From: Microbacterium sp. MYb66
Lineage (GTDB): Bacteria > Actinomycetota > Actinomycetes > Actinomycetales > Microbacteriaceae
Direction: 5' to 3'
NCBI RefSeq assembly: GCF_002979435.1
Contig: NZ_PCOV01000006.1
Location: 124,001-188,000, forward strand
DNA: 64,000 nt
In this document: positions 1 through 7,258 of the stretch, one piece after another
Layout: each line of letters starts with the position of its first letter
How positions within the stretch are numbered: position 1 is the stretch's first letter
The notes under the pieces: generated by a model
The model's input: the letters and a program-made list of their open reading frames with translations, nothing else
Told to the model about the DNA's origin: nothing
The model's database searches: none
Translations under genes and position numbers: made by a program

Positions 1-57
1 ACGATGTCGACTCGGTTCTCCGACTGCACTGTCTCACCTCTGTTTAAACAAACGAAC

Positions 58-71
58 TACAATGTCTATTG
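58..71 (+). promoter_or_regulatory. Putative promoter and operator of the GntR gene
   Basis: A TACAAT hexamer at 58-63 is a good -10 candidate. It is overlapped by the short palindrome CAAT-gtct-ATTG (60-71). A dyad over the -10 would suit autorepression by the GntR protein encoded 48 bp downstream, but the arms are only 4 bp, so this is a weak inference. Confidence 0.35.
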
Positions 72-118
72 CTCGACAAGATACTACACATTGAGACCAC
101 GCGGAGGACTTTGCCAGA

Positions 119-871
119 ATGACGATCATGAATCTCCCTCCGGTCCGCGATCGCCGTCCGCTGGCCGTGCAGGTGTACGACCGCCTGTTCGATGCCCTCT
201 CCAACGCATCCGGCTCCCCCGCCGCCCTCCCGACGGAAGAAGAGCTGACACGCCAACTGGGCGTGAGCCGCACCACGGTCCGGCAGGCGCTGGCCCTCCT
301 CGAGGAGGACGGCGTGATCGAGCGCGGCCCGGGGCGCCGTCGCCACGTCGCCGGAACCGCTCCGGCGCGCGCCGGCACGGTTGTCGCTCTCGAGACCATG
401 GTCCGCGCGCCGGAGCGTATCCTCGTGCGCCGCATAGCCCGCACCCTCTCCCCCGCCACGGAGTGGAACTCGCGACTGCTCGGCATCGACCGCGGCGACG
501 AGATCGTGACCTGGGAGAGCGAGCTGCTGATCGACGACACCGTCGTCGCCAGTGCGCTGGAGTTCATCCAGGCATCGGACGAACCGGTGACGCAGACGGA
601 GGACGCCACGCTCTTCGCACAGCTCGGTGCCCAGTATCAAGCGAAGGCGGAACTCGCCTCGCTGCGGATCGCGCCGTACATCACCGACACGCGTCGCATC
701 GGTCGCAGAAGACAGGGGGCGTCGCTGATCACTCTCACCTTCACCACCCGCGCCCCCGGGAAGCCGACCTATCTCGCGAAGCACGTGGTCGATCTCGACG
801 CCGTGCCGCTCGAACTGCTGACGGGCTCAGCGGCGGCCGATGCCGAGGGAGGGGACGAGGAGACCGGCTGA
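119..871 (+). CDS. GntR-family (HutC/UTRA type) transcriptional regulator
   Basis: This is a 250-residue DNA-binding repressor-type protein of the cytoplasm. The N-terminal winged helix-turn-helix spans about residues 10-80; its recognition region LGVSRTTVRQALALLEEDG (47-65) is the standard GntR pattern. Residues about 90-240 fit a UTRA ligand-binding domain, which in the HutC subfamily senses a sugar phosphate or amino-acid derivative. The start is the ATG 11 nt after GGAGG (103-107); a second ATG three codons on is possible. The gene stands alone and converges on the aldehyde dehydrogenase genes, from which a bidirectional terminator separates it, so its targets are probably to the left of the window. 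The ligand cannot be told from sequence. Confidence 0.88.
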   Translation: MTIMNLPPVRDRRPLAVQVYDRLFDALSNASGSPAALPTEEELTRQLGVSRTTVRQALALLEEDGVIERGPGRRRHVAGTAPARAGTVVALETMVRAPERILVRRIARTLSPATEWNSRLLGIDRGDEIVTWESELLIDDTVVASALEFIQASDEPVTQTEDATLFAQLGAQYQAKAELASLRIAPYITDTRRIGRRRQGASLITLTFTTRAPGKPTYLAKHVVDLDAVPLELLTGSAAADAEGGDEETG

Positions 872-886
872 CTCGTCCGCATGCGC

Positions 887-925
887 GGAGGGCCCTGCAG
901 CGCTTCACGCGCCGCAGGGCCCTCC
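887..925. terminator. Bidirectional rho-independent terminator
   Basis: A perfect 12-bp inverted repeat (GGAGGGCCCTGC / GCAGGGCCCTCC) with a 15-nt loop lies between two convergent genes, so it can serve both the GntR gene and the aldehyde dehydrogenase operon. Confidence 0.8.
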
Positions 926-943
926 GTCGATTCGTGACAGCTG

Positions 944-1813
944 TTACACGAGACTCTTGGTGTGCCAGACGGTCTTCACCTCGGTGAAGGCGCCGATGCG
1001 CTCCGGGGAGGCGACGACCTCACCGGGGGCGAGGACGCGCTTCAGAGTCTCGGCGGCGGCGATCTGCATGTCGACCCAGTCGAGGTCGCCCGCACCGGCC
1101 AGGTCGAGCGCGTTCACGTCCTGATGGGACGCCAGCCACGGAGCGATCTCCGCCGGAGAGCCGGTGAGCACGTTGACGACTCCGCCGGGGACATCGCTGG
1201 TGGTCAGAACCTCGGCGAGGCTGATGGCCGAGAGCGGGTGACGCTCGCTCGCGACGACCACCACCGCGTTGCCGGCGACGAGTGCCGGCGCGACGACCGA
1301 CACCAGACCGAGCAGCGCCGAATCCTGCGGAGCGACGATCGCGACGACACCGGTCGGTTCCGGCACCGAGATGTTGAAGTACGGCCCCGACACGGGGTTC
1401 GCATTGCCCGCGACCTGCGCGTACTTGTCGCACCAGCCCGCGTACCAGACCCAGAGATCGATCGCCTCGTCCACCTGCGCTCCGGCGGCGGCGGTCGACC
1501 CGCCCTCCTGCGCGACGATCTCGTCGATGAACTGTGCGCGTCGGCCTTCGAGGACCTCGGCGACGCGGTAGAGCACCTGGCCACGGTTGTAGGCGGTCGC
1601 GCCCGACCATCCCTTGACGGCCGCGCGCGCGGCGACGACGGCATCGCGAGCATCCTTGCGGGATCCCTGCGCGGCGTTCGCGAGGAAGGCCCCCTGGGGA
1701 CTGAGCACCTCGTACGTGCGGCCGGACTCGCTCCGCGGGAAGGCCCCGCCGATCGCCAGCTTGTACGTCTTCGGAACACTGAGTCGGTTGCTGGCACTGG
1801 GTCGCTTGCTCAT
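944..1813 (-). CDS. Truncated, catalytically dead aldehyde dehydrogenase-like subunit
   Basis: This 289-residue protein aligns with the first half (NAD-binding domain) of an aldehyde dehydrogenase, for example VPEPTGVVAIVAPQDSALLG near residue 150. It stops where the catalytic domain would begin: there is no ELGGK motif, no Cys nucleophile and no EVFGPV motif. The last residues, FTEVKTVWHTKSLV, match the C-terminal oligomerisation strand of normal aldehyde dehydrogenases (usual ending YTEVKTV). The middle is therefore missing rather than the end simply cut off. The start ATG overlaps the stop of the complete dehydrogenase gene by 4 bp (ATGA), so the two are translationally coupled. The reading frame is intact with normal codon use, which argues against a decaying pseudogene. 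It resembles the second domain of two-domain ALDH16 enzymes and is probably a structural partner of the preceding protein. Confidence 0.85.
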   Translation of the reverse strand: MSKRPSASNRLSVPKTYKLAIGGAFPRSESGRTYEVLSPQGAFLANAAQGSRKDARDAVVAARAAVKGWSGATAYNRGQVLYRVAEVLEGRRAQFIDEIVAQEGGSTAAAGAQVDEAIDLWVWYAGWCDKYAQVAGNANPVSGPYFNISVPEPTGVVAIVAPQDSALLGLVSVVAPALVAGNAVVVVASERHPLSAISLAEVLTTSDVPGGVVNVLTGSPAEIAPWLASHQDVNALDLAGAGDLDWVDMQIAAAETLKRVLAPGEVVASPERIGAFTEVKTVWHTKSLV

Positions 1814-3252
1814 GCTGCGGCTCCCTTGAGGTAGGCGGTGAGCCCCTGGCGGCCGCCCTCGCGGCCGAATCCGGACTCCTTGTAGCCGCCGAACGGGCTC
1901 GACGGATCGAAGCGGTTGAAGGTGTTGGCCCAGATCACGCCGGCACGCAGGCGATCGGCCACCGCGAGGATGCGCGAGCCCTTGTCGGACCAGATCCCTG
2001 CGGACAGACCGTAGGGCGTGTTGTTCGCCTTCGCGATCGCCTCGGCGGGCGTACGGAAGGTGAGCACCGAGAGCACGGGGCCGAAGACCTCGTCACGCGC
2101 GATGCGATGCGACGCCTCGACACCGGTGAAGATCGTCGGTGCGAACCAGAAGCCCTGTTCCGGAATCGCGCAGTCTGCGGTCCAGCGCTCTGCGCCCTCT
2201 GCCTCACCGATGTCGCTGAGCTCACGGATGCGAGCGAGCTGCGCGGCGGAGTTGATCGCACCGATGTCGGTGTTCTTGTCGAGCGGATCGCCGAGACGAA
2301 GGGTCGACAGGCGCGTCTTGAGCCGGTCGACGACCTCGTCGTGGATCGACTCCTGCACCAGCAGACGGCTTCCGGCGCAGCAGACGTGACCCTGGTTGAA
2401 GAAGATCCCGTTCACGATGCCTTCGACGGCCTGGTCGATGGGCGCATCGTCGAAGACGATGTTCGCAGCCTTGCCGCCGAGCTCCAGCGTCAGCTTCTTG
2501 CTCGTGCCGGCCACGGCCCGCGCGATGTCGCGGCCGACTCCGGTCGAACCGGTGAAGGCGACTTTGTCGACGCCGGGGTGGCGCACGAGCGTGGAGCCGG
2601 TGGCGCCGGCCCCGGTCACGATGTTCACGACGCCGGCCGGAAGGTCGGCCTGCTGCAGGATCTCCGCGAAGATCAGCGCCGTGAGCGGAGTGGTCTCGGC
2701 CGGCTTGAGCACGACCGTGTTGCCTGCGGCGAGAGCGGGAGCGATCTTCCACGCCAGCATCAGCAGCGGGAAGTTCCACGGGATGATCTGCCCCGCGACG
2801 CCGAGCGCGCGAGGGTTCGCCCCGAGCCCCGCATGATCGAGCTTGTCGGCCCAGCCGGCGTAGTAGAAGAACCAGGAGGCGACGAGCGGCACGTCGACGT
2901 CGCGGCTCTCCTTGATCGGCTTCCCGTTGTCGAGGCTCTCCGCGACGGCGAGCTCGCGGGCGCGCTCCTGCACGAGTCGGGCGATGCGGAAGAGGTACTT
3001 CCCCCGGTCGCGGCCGCTCATCTTCGACCAGGTCTTGTCGTAGGCACGGCGCGCGGCGGCGACCGCACGGTCGACGTCCTCGTCACTGGCCGAGGCGATC
3101 TCGGCGATGTGCTTTTCGGTCGCCGGCGAGATGGTGTTGAACGGGGTGCCGGAGCCGTCGACGAACTCGCCGCCGATGAACAGGCCGTAGCTGTTCTTGA
3201 GGTTCAGGACCGCGGTGGACTCCGGTGCCGGAGCGTATTCCAGAAATGACAT
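1810..3252 (-). CDS. NAD(P)-dependent aldehyde dehydrogenase (catalytic subunit)
   Basis: This 480-residue enzyme has the full aldehyde dehydrogenase fold. The general base is Glu257 in LELGGK, the nucleophile is Cys291 in FFNQGHVCCAGSR, and EVFGPV is present; IPWNFPLLM (about 157-165) and FTGSTGVG (233-240) belong to the cofactor domain. It oxidises an aldehyde to the acid in the cytoplasm. Next to deoC the obvious substrate is acetaldehyde from deoxyribose 5-phosphate cleavage, which is an inference. It ends GREGGRQGLTAYLKGAAA and lacks the usual TEVKTV terminal strand, which instead sits on the downstream truncated paralog. It follows deoC by 13 bp and overlaps the next gene by 4 bp. Confidence 0.92.
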   Translation of the reverse strand: MSFLEYAPAPESTAVLNLKNSYGLFIGGEFVDGSGTPFNTISPATEKHIAEIASASDEDVDRAVAAARRAYDKTWSKMSGRDRGKYLFRIARLVQERARELAVAESLDNGKPIKESRDVDVPLVASWFFYYAGWADKLDHAGLGANPRALGVAGQIIPWNFPLLMLAWKIAPALAAGNTVVLKPAETTPLTALIFAEILQQADLPAGVVNIVTGAGATGSTLVRHPGVDKVAFTGSTGVGRDIARAVAGTSKKLTLELGGKAANIVFDDAPIDQAVEGIVNGIFFNQGHVCCAGSRLLVQESIHDEVVDRLKTRLSTLRLGDPLDKNTDIGAINSAAQLARIRELSDIGEAEGAERWTADCAIPEQGFWFAPTIFTGVEASHRIARDEVFGPVLSVLTFRTPAEAIAKANNTPYGLSAGIWSDKGSRILAVADRLRAGVIWANTFNRFDPSSPFGGYKESGFGREGGRQGLTAYLKGAAA

Positions 3253-3265
3253 GTTCGTCTTCCCG

Positions 3266-4267
3266 TCAGTCGATCGTGACGTAGTCGGGGCCCGAGTAGT
3301 GGCCGGAGCTGAGCTTCTGACGCTGCAGGAGCACGTCGTTGAGGAGGCTGGAGGCGCCGAAGCGGAAGAGGTGCGGCTGCAGCCACTCCTCCCCGACCGT
3401 CTCGGCGACCGTGACGAGATACTTCACCGCGTCCTTCGAGGAGCGGATGCCACCGGCCGGCTTCACGCCGATCTTCTCGCCCGTTCCCCGATGCCAGTCG
3501 CGCACGGTCTCCAGCATGAGGAGCGTCGTCGGAAGCGTCGCCGCAGGCTGCACCTTGCCCGTCGACGTCTTGATGAAATCGCCTCCGGCCAGGATGCCGA
3601 GCCAGGAGGCGCGCTTGATGTTGTCGTAGGTGTTCAGCTCACCGGTCTCCAGGATCACCTTGAGCGAGGCGTATGAGCCGTCCTCACGACGGCATGCCTC
3701 CTTCACCTGGGCGATCTGATCGAACACGAGGCCGTATCGGCCGGAGAGGAACGCCCCCCGATCGATGACCATGTCGATCTCGTCGGCCCCGGCCGCGACC
3801 GCTTCGGCGGTGTCCGCGAGCTTGATCGCGAGCGAAGCACGGCCGCTCGGGAACGCCGTGGCCACGGCGGCGACCGAGATCAGACCGTCATCGGGGTCGC
3901 CGTGCAGGCTGCCGAGCGCGGTGACCGCGTCACCGACCATGTCCCCGTACACGCACACCGCGGCGACCCGCGGCGTCGTCGGGTCAGCGGCATCCGGGGT
4001 CTTCGCCTTGGCGACGAGCGAGCGCACCTTGCCGGGGGTGTCGGCGCCTTCGAGGGTGGTGAGGTCGATCAGCTTGATGATCGTGTCCAGCGCCCACGCC
4101 TTCGAGGTGGTCTTGATGGATCGCGTGCCGAGTCCGGCAGCCCGCTGTTCCAGACCGACGGCGTCCACACCGGGGAGTCCGTGCAGGAAGCGCCGGAGCG
4201 TGGCGTCGTCGGGCTCACCGCCGAGAACATCCACCGCCGTCCTGCGGCTGAGTTCTTTGGTCGTCAC
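3266..4267 (-). CDS. deoC: Deoxyribose-phosphate aldolase
   Basis: This 333-residue class I aldolase cleaves 2-deoxy-D-ribose 5-phosphate into glyceraldehyde 3-phosphate and acetaldehyde during deoxynucleoside catabolism. The Schiff-base lysine is Lys233 in DFIKTSTGK and the second active-site lysine is Lys269 in GVKPAGGIR. The protein is longer than the roughly 220-260 residues of short bacterial forms; the extra length is an N-terminal extension of about 60 residues, as in other long-type DeoC proteins. The start overlaps the stop of the upstream regulator by 4 bp (ATGA), placing deoC second in a regulator-deoC-dehydrogenase-dehydrogenase operon. Its products feed the glycolytic genes of this window and the adjacent aldehyde dehydrogenase. 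Confidence 0.96.
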   Translation of the reverse strand: MTTKELSRRTAVDVLGGEPDDATLRRFLHGLPGVDAVGLEQRAAGLGTRSIKTTSKAWALDTIIKLIDLTTLEGADTPGKVRSLVAKAKTPDAADPTTPRVAAVCVYGDMVGDAVTALGSLHGDPDDGLISVAAVATAFPSGRASLAIKLADTAEAVAAGADEIDMVIDRGAFLSGRYGLVFDQIAQVKEACRREDGSYASLKVILETGELNTYDNIKRASWLGILAGGDFIKTSTGKVQPAATLPTTLLMLETVRDWHRGTGEKIGVKPAGGIRSSKDAVKYLVTVAETVGEEWLQPHLFRFGASSLLNDVLLQRQKLSSGHYSGPDYVTID

Positions 4268-5199
4268 TGTTCCTCCAACAATGCTCGTGCTGTGGTCTCA
4301 TCGGTCACCAGTACGCCGCACAGGCCGCTGGTCACGACTGTACGCGCGATGTCGTGCTTGGCGGGGCCCGCCGTGACGAAGATCGCGCGGGTGGCTCCGC
4401 GCAGCCGGTCGAGCGAGACGCCGACCGTTCGGGCGTCGAGCTGCGAGTCGACGATGTTGCCCTCGGCATCGACGTATCGGCCGAGAACATCGCCGACCGC
4501 GCCGCGTCGGGCGAGCTCTTCCACGTCCTCCGCGCTGAGGTATCCGTTCTCGACATGGGCGGACGAAGCATCGCAGGGGCCGGCGGTGAACAGGAAGGCC
4601 TGAGCCTCCGCGGCCTCTTCCAGGACGGCCGCGACGGTGCGGTCCGACTCGATGGCCTGCTTGGTCTCGACGCGCTCCAGGATGGCGGGACTCGGCAGCA
4701 AGGACACCTGGCCCGAAGCGCGCTGCGCGATCGTGACGGCCAGTCCGGCCGCCCCGCCGGAGCGACGGTTCAGACTCACTCCCCCGTTGAGCTGCACGAC
4801 GGTGACGCCGTTGGCCCAGCCGTCCGGGAGCGCCTCGGCGACGGCGCGCAGCGTGCGGCCCCAGCTCACCCCGAGCGTGCGGGGAACCGGCCGCAGGGCG
4901 GTCAGGAAATCGGCGGCGGCCTGTGCGACGCGCTCCAGGGTGCCGTCATCGCCCTCGGGTGCGGGCACCACGACGGCGTCCGTCAGACCGAAGCGATCCA
5001 CCAGAAGCCTCTCGAGGCCGAGTCGACGCGCGCGGGGGTGCACGATCTCGATACGCACGATGCCGCGTTCTCGCGCCTGCGTCAGGAGGCGTCCGACCTT
5101 CCAGCGGGAGATCTTCAGGAGTCCGCCGATCTCGTCCTGGGTCTTGTCCTCGTCGTAATACAGCTCGGCGACGCGGACCATGAGCAGATCTTCTTCCAC
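4264..5199 (-). CDS. SorC/DeoR-type sugar-binding transcriptional regulator of the deo operon
   Basis: This 311-residue protein has an N-terminal helix-turn-helix (TQDEIGGLLKISRWKVGRLL, about 20-39) followed by the SorC-family sugar-binding domain, which is related to NagB isomerases. Family members such as B. subtilis DeoR and CggR bind phosphosugars; deoxyribose 5-phosphate is the likely effector here because deoC is translationally coupled behind it. The start is GTG at 5199, preceded by a strong AAGGAGG five nt away; an in-frame ATG six codons later is a less favoured alternative. It is first in the operon, so it probably controls its own expression through the inverted repeat at 5243-5266. 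Confidence 0.9.
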   Translation of the reverse strand: MEEDLLMVRVAELYYDEDKTQDEIGGLLKISRWKVGRLLTQARERGIVRIEIVHPRARRLGLERLLVDRFGLTDAVVVPAPEGDDGTLERVAQAAADFLTALRPVPRTLGVSWGRTLRAVAEALPDGWANGVTVVQLNGGVSLNRRSGGAAGLAVTIAQRASGQVSLLPSPAILERVETKQAIESDRTVAAVLEEAAEAQAFLFTAGPCDASSAHVENGYLSAEDVEELARRGAVGDVLGRYVDAEGNIVDSQLDARTVGVSLDRLRGATRAIFVTAGPAKHDIARTVVTSGLCGVLVTDETTARALLEEQ

Positions 5200-5219
5200 G
5201 GCATCCTCCTTCCATCTCC

Positions 5220-5225
5220 AGCGTA
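5220..5225 (-). promoter_or_regulatory. -10 element of the deo operon
   Basis: TACGCT on the minus strand lies 20 nt before the regulator's GTG, leaving room for a short leader that contains the ribosome binding site. The position 17 bp upstream, where a -35 would lie, falls in one arm of the inverted repeat at 5243-5266. Confidence 0.5.
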
Positions 5226-5242
5226 GGCGGTGAACTGCGTTC

Positions 5243-5266
5243 GCGCATCTGGATGCTCATATGCGC
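5243..5266. promoter_or_regulatory. Candidate operator (GCGCAT-N12-ATGCGC)
   Basis: A perfect 6-bp inverted repeat, GCGCAT at 5243-5248 and ATGCGC at 5261-5266, is spaced 12 bp apart and covers the expected -35 region of the deo operon. That placement fits repression by the SorC-type regulator encoded directly downstream. Binding is inferred from position only. Confidence 0.45.
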
Positions 5267-5304
5267 ACCGTCGCGTAGGGCCGCTGCACATCCGCCGGAG
5301 ACGA

Positions 5305-5341
5305 CGAAAGGACGCCCGCCATGATGACGGACGTCCTTTCG
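5305..5341 (-). terminator. Terminator after clpP2
   Basis: CGAAAGGACG (5305-5314) pairs with CGTCCTTTCG (5332-5341) across a 17-nt loop. It lies 12 bp beyond the clpP2 stop codon and before the divergent start of the deo operon. Confidence 0.65.
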
Positions 5342-5353
5342 AGGTCGAGCGGG

Positions 5354-5995
5354 TCAGACGCGCTTGCGCGTCGTGAGCACCTGGTCGACGATGCCGTACT
5401 CCAGCGCCTGAGCCGCGGAGAGGATGTTGTCGCGATCGATGTCGCGGTTCACCTGCTCCGGAGTGCGCTTGGTGTGCCCGGCGAGGGTCTCTTCGAGCCA
5501 GGTCCGCATGCGGAGGATCTCCGCGGCCTGGATCTCGATGTCGGAGGCCTGACCGTGGCCGGCCTCCCCCATCGCGGGCTGGTGGATCAGCACGCGGGCG
5601 TTCGGAAGTGCGAGGCGCTTGCCCGGCGCACCGGCCGCCAGCAGCACGGCCGCAGCGGATGCCGCCTGGCCGAGCACCACGGTCTGGATCTGCGGCGCGA
5701 CGTACTGCATCGTGTCGTAGATCGCCGTCATCGCGGTGAACGAGCCACCGGGCGAGTTGATGTACATCGTGATGTCGCGCTCGGCATCCTGGCTCTCCAG
5801 GACGAGGAGCTGCGCCATGACGTCGTCGGCCGAGGCGTCGTCGACCTGCACGCCGAGGAAGATCACGCGGTCTTCGAACAGCTTGTTGTACGGGTCCTGA
5901 CGCTTGAAGCCGTAGGCCGTGCGCTCTTCGAACTGCGGCAGCACGTAGCGGCTGGAGGGCAGGTCACCGGCTGAGCGGAAGGTGGGTGTGTACAT
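5354..5995 (-). CDS. clpP2: ATP-dependent Clp protease proteolytic subunit (ClpP2)
   Basis: This 213-residue serine peptidase forms the degradation chamber of the Clp protease. The catalytic triad is visible as Ser113 (GQAASAAA), His138 (LIHQPA) and Asp189 (DRDNILSA); NSPGGS (80-85) is the oxyanion loop. The N-terminus is extended by about 15 residues relative to ClpP1. It follows clpP1 by 20 bp in the same direction. In actinobacteria ClpP1 and ClpP2 assemble as a mixed two-ring tetradecamer driven by ClpX or ClpC. A terminator follows the stop codon. Confidence 0.95.
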   Translation of the reverse strand: MYTPTFRSAGDLPSSRYVLPQFEERTAYGFKRQDPYNKLFEDRVIFLGVQVDDASADDVMAQLLVLESQDAERDITMYINSPGGSFTAMTAIYDTMQYVAPQIQTVVLGQAASAAAVLLAAGAPGKRLALPNARVLIHQPAMGEAGHGQASDIEIQAAEILRMRTWLEETLAGHTKRTPEQVNRDIDRDNILSAAQALEYGIVDQVLTTRKRV

Positions 5996-6015
5996 GAGCG
6001 TCCTTTCGCTTTCCG

Positions 6016-6612
6016 TTACTCGGTGTCCTGGTCGGTTCCGCCGCCGCCGATGACGTCGGAGGCCGATTCCCGGATGTGGTCGACGAAGCCGTACTCGAGC
6101 GCTTCCTCGGCGGTGAACCAGCGGTCGCGGTCACCGTCGGCGTTGATCTGCTCGACCGACTTGCCGGTCTGCGCCGCCGTGATCTCGGCGAGGCGGTTCT
6201 TCATCGACATGATGAGCTGCGCCTGCGTCTGGATGTCGCTCGACGTACCGCCGAAGCCACCGTGCGGCTGGTGCAGCAGCACTCGCGCGTTGGGCGTGAT
6301 GTACCGCTTGCCCTTGGTGCCGGCGGTCAGCAGCAGCTGACCCATCGACGCGGCCATTCCGATGCCGACCGTGACGATGTCGTTCGGCACGAACTGCATC
6401 GTGTCGTAGATCGCCATACCGGCGGTGATCGAGCCGCCGGGTGAGTTCACGTAGAGATAGATGTCTCGCTCGGAGTCTTCTGCGGCGAGAAGAAGGATCT
6501 TCGCGCAGATCTCGTTCGCGTTCTCGTCGCGCACCTCCGAACCCAGCCAGATGATGCGGTCCTTCAGCAACCTGTCGAAGACGCTCGTTGCGAGGAGGGG
6601 TTCTGCAGCCAT
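6016..6612 (-). CDS. clpP1: ATP-dependent Clp protease proteolytic subunit (ClpP1)
   Basis: This 198-residue subunit shows the triad Ser89 (GMAASMGQ), His114 (LLHQPHGG) and Asp163 (DRDRWF). It is first in the clpP1-clpP2 operon. The ATG is preceded by AGGAG at good spacing. A TAGATT -10 lies 33-38 bp upstream of the start, and a close match to the ClgR activator box lies about 40-57 bp upstream of the predicted transcription start, consistent with ClgR control known from other actinobacteria. The C-terminal tail ([10 protein letters not shown]) is flexible. Confidence 0.95.
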   Translation of the reverse strand: MAAEPLLATSVFDRLLKDRIIWLGSEVRDENANEICAKILLLAAEDSERDIYLYVNSPGGSITAGMAIYDTMQFVPNDIVTVGIGMAASMGQLLLTAGTKGKRYITPNARVLLHQPHGGFGGTSSDIQTQAQLIMSMKNRLAEITAAQTGKSVEQINADGDRDRWFTAEEALEYGFVDHIRESASDVIGGGGTDQDTE

Positions 6613-6644
6613 GTCAGCTCCTGATTCCGTGTTTCAGTGATTCG

Positions 6645-6650
6645 AATCTA
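6645..6650 (-). promoter_or_regulatory. -10 element of clpP1P2
   Basis: TAGATT on the minus strand, 32 nt before the clpP1 ATG. No convincing -35 hexamer lies 17 bp upstream, as expected of an activator-dependent promoter. Confidence 0.5.
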
Positions 6651-6677
6651 CCGGCGACAACGCAGCGCTCAGGCCGT

Positions 6678-6695
6678 GTTCGCCGTCGGCATATC
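6678..6695 (-). promoter_or_regulatory. Candidate ClgR box for clpP1P2
   Basis: Read on the minus strand the site is GATATGCCGACGGCGAAC. Compared with the ClgR consensus I recall from Corynebacterium (WNNWCGCYNANRGCGWWS), only two of the defined positions differ. It sits roughly 40-57 bp upstream of the predicted clpP1 transcription start, a normal activator position, and overlaps the stop codon of the upstream gene. ClgR itself is not encoded in this window. Confidence 0.5.
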
Positions 6696-7188
6696 AGGTG
6701 TCGGCGTCCGCGATCTCGCGGGCGTACGCCGTCATCGAGCGGTGGTAGCGCGGGAGGTGCGGCACCAGGGCGAGCAGCGCCACCGAGAGGCCCTGCGCCG
6801 GCCGTCCTGCGCTTGCGAGGATCAGGGCGTGGACCGAGGCGATGGCGTCTCGATACGGGCCGTCGCCCGACAGCTCCTCCTCGGCGCGGATCACCGCCAG
6901 CGCTTCGTCGTATTCGCCGAGGTTCCGCAGCGAGCTGGCCATCTGGATCACGCACGGCGGACGATGATCCTCATCCAGCCCGAGCGCCAGCGCACGTCGA
7001 TACAGCTCCACCGCCTCGGCCGGTCGCCCTGCGGAGTCCCGCGCACCGGCGCGCTCGAACTCGGCACGGCCGTCGTCCGGTCCACGCTCTGCGGCAAGAG
7101 CATCGATGCGGGCGATCGTGTCGTCGCCGACCTCTTCGCCTGTCGCGTCGTCCCACACCTCGTCGATGCGCTCATCCCACGTCTTCAT
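6694..7188 (-). CDS. Tetratricopeptide-repeat protein
   Basis: This 164-residue cytoplasmic protein begins MKTWDERIDEVWDD at the ATG at 7188, which has GGAGAGG upstream; the open frame extends further but that part overlaps a terminator and has no start signal. Residues about 65-140 form helix pairs of tetratricopeptide type (AEAVELYRRALALGLDEDHR, then ASSLRNLGEYDEALAVI). Such folds mediate protein contacts, and no enzyme motif is visible. It lies between tig and clpP1 on the same strand, but a terminator and separate promoter make co-transcription with tig unlikely. The specific role is unknown. Confidence 0.75.
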   Translation of the reverse strand: MKTWDERIDEVWDDATGEEVGDDTIARIDALAAERGPDDGRAEFERAGARDSAGRPAEAVELYRRALALGLDEDHRPPCVIQMASSLRNLGEYDEALAVIRAEEELSGDGPYRDAIASVHALILASAGRPAQGLSVALLALVPHLPRYHRSMTAYAREIADADT

Positions 7189-7209
7189 CGCTGCCTCTCC
7201 TGGATGGAA

Positions 7210-7241
7210 AAGAGGGCGGATGCCGCAGCATCCGCCCTCTT
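7210..7241 (-). terminator. Strong terminator after tig
   Basis: A perfect 14-bp stem (AAGAGGGCGGATGC with GCATCCGCCCTCTT) closes a 4-nt loop 17 bp beyond the tig stop codon. Confidence 0.85.
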
Positions 7242-7258
7242 CACTGGATCGTGTCCGA

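Noticed and set aside
944..1813. Pseudogene status for the short aldehyde dehydrogenase gene
   Set aside because: The frame is intact, coupled to its neighbour by ATGA, has normal codon use and keeps a proper C-terminal strand. Loss of the catalytic domain looks like a stable design, not decay.
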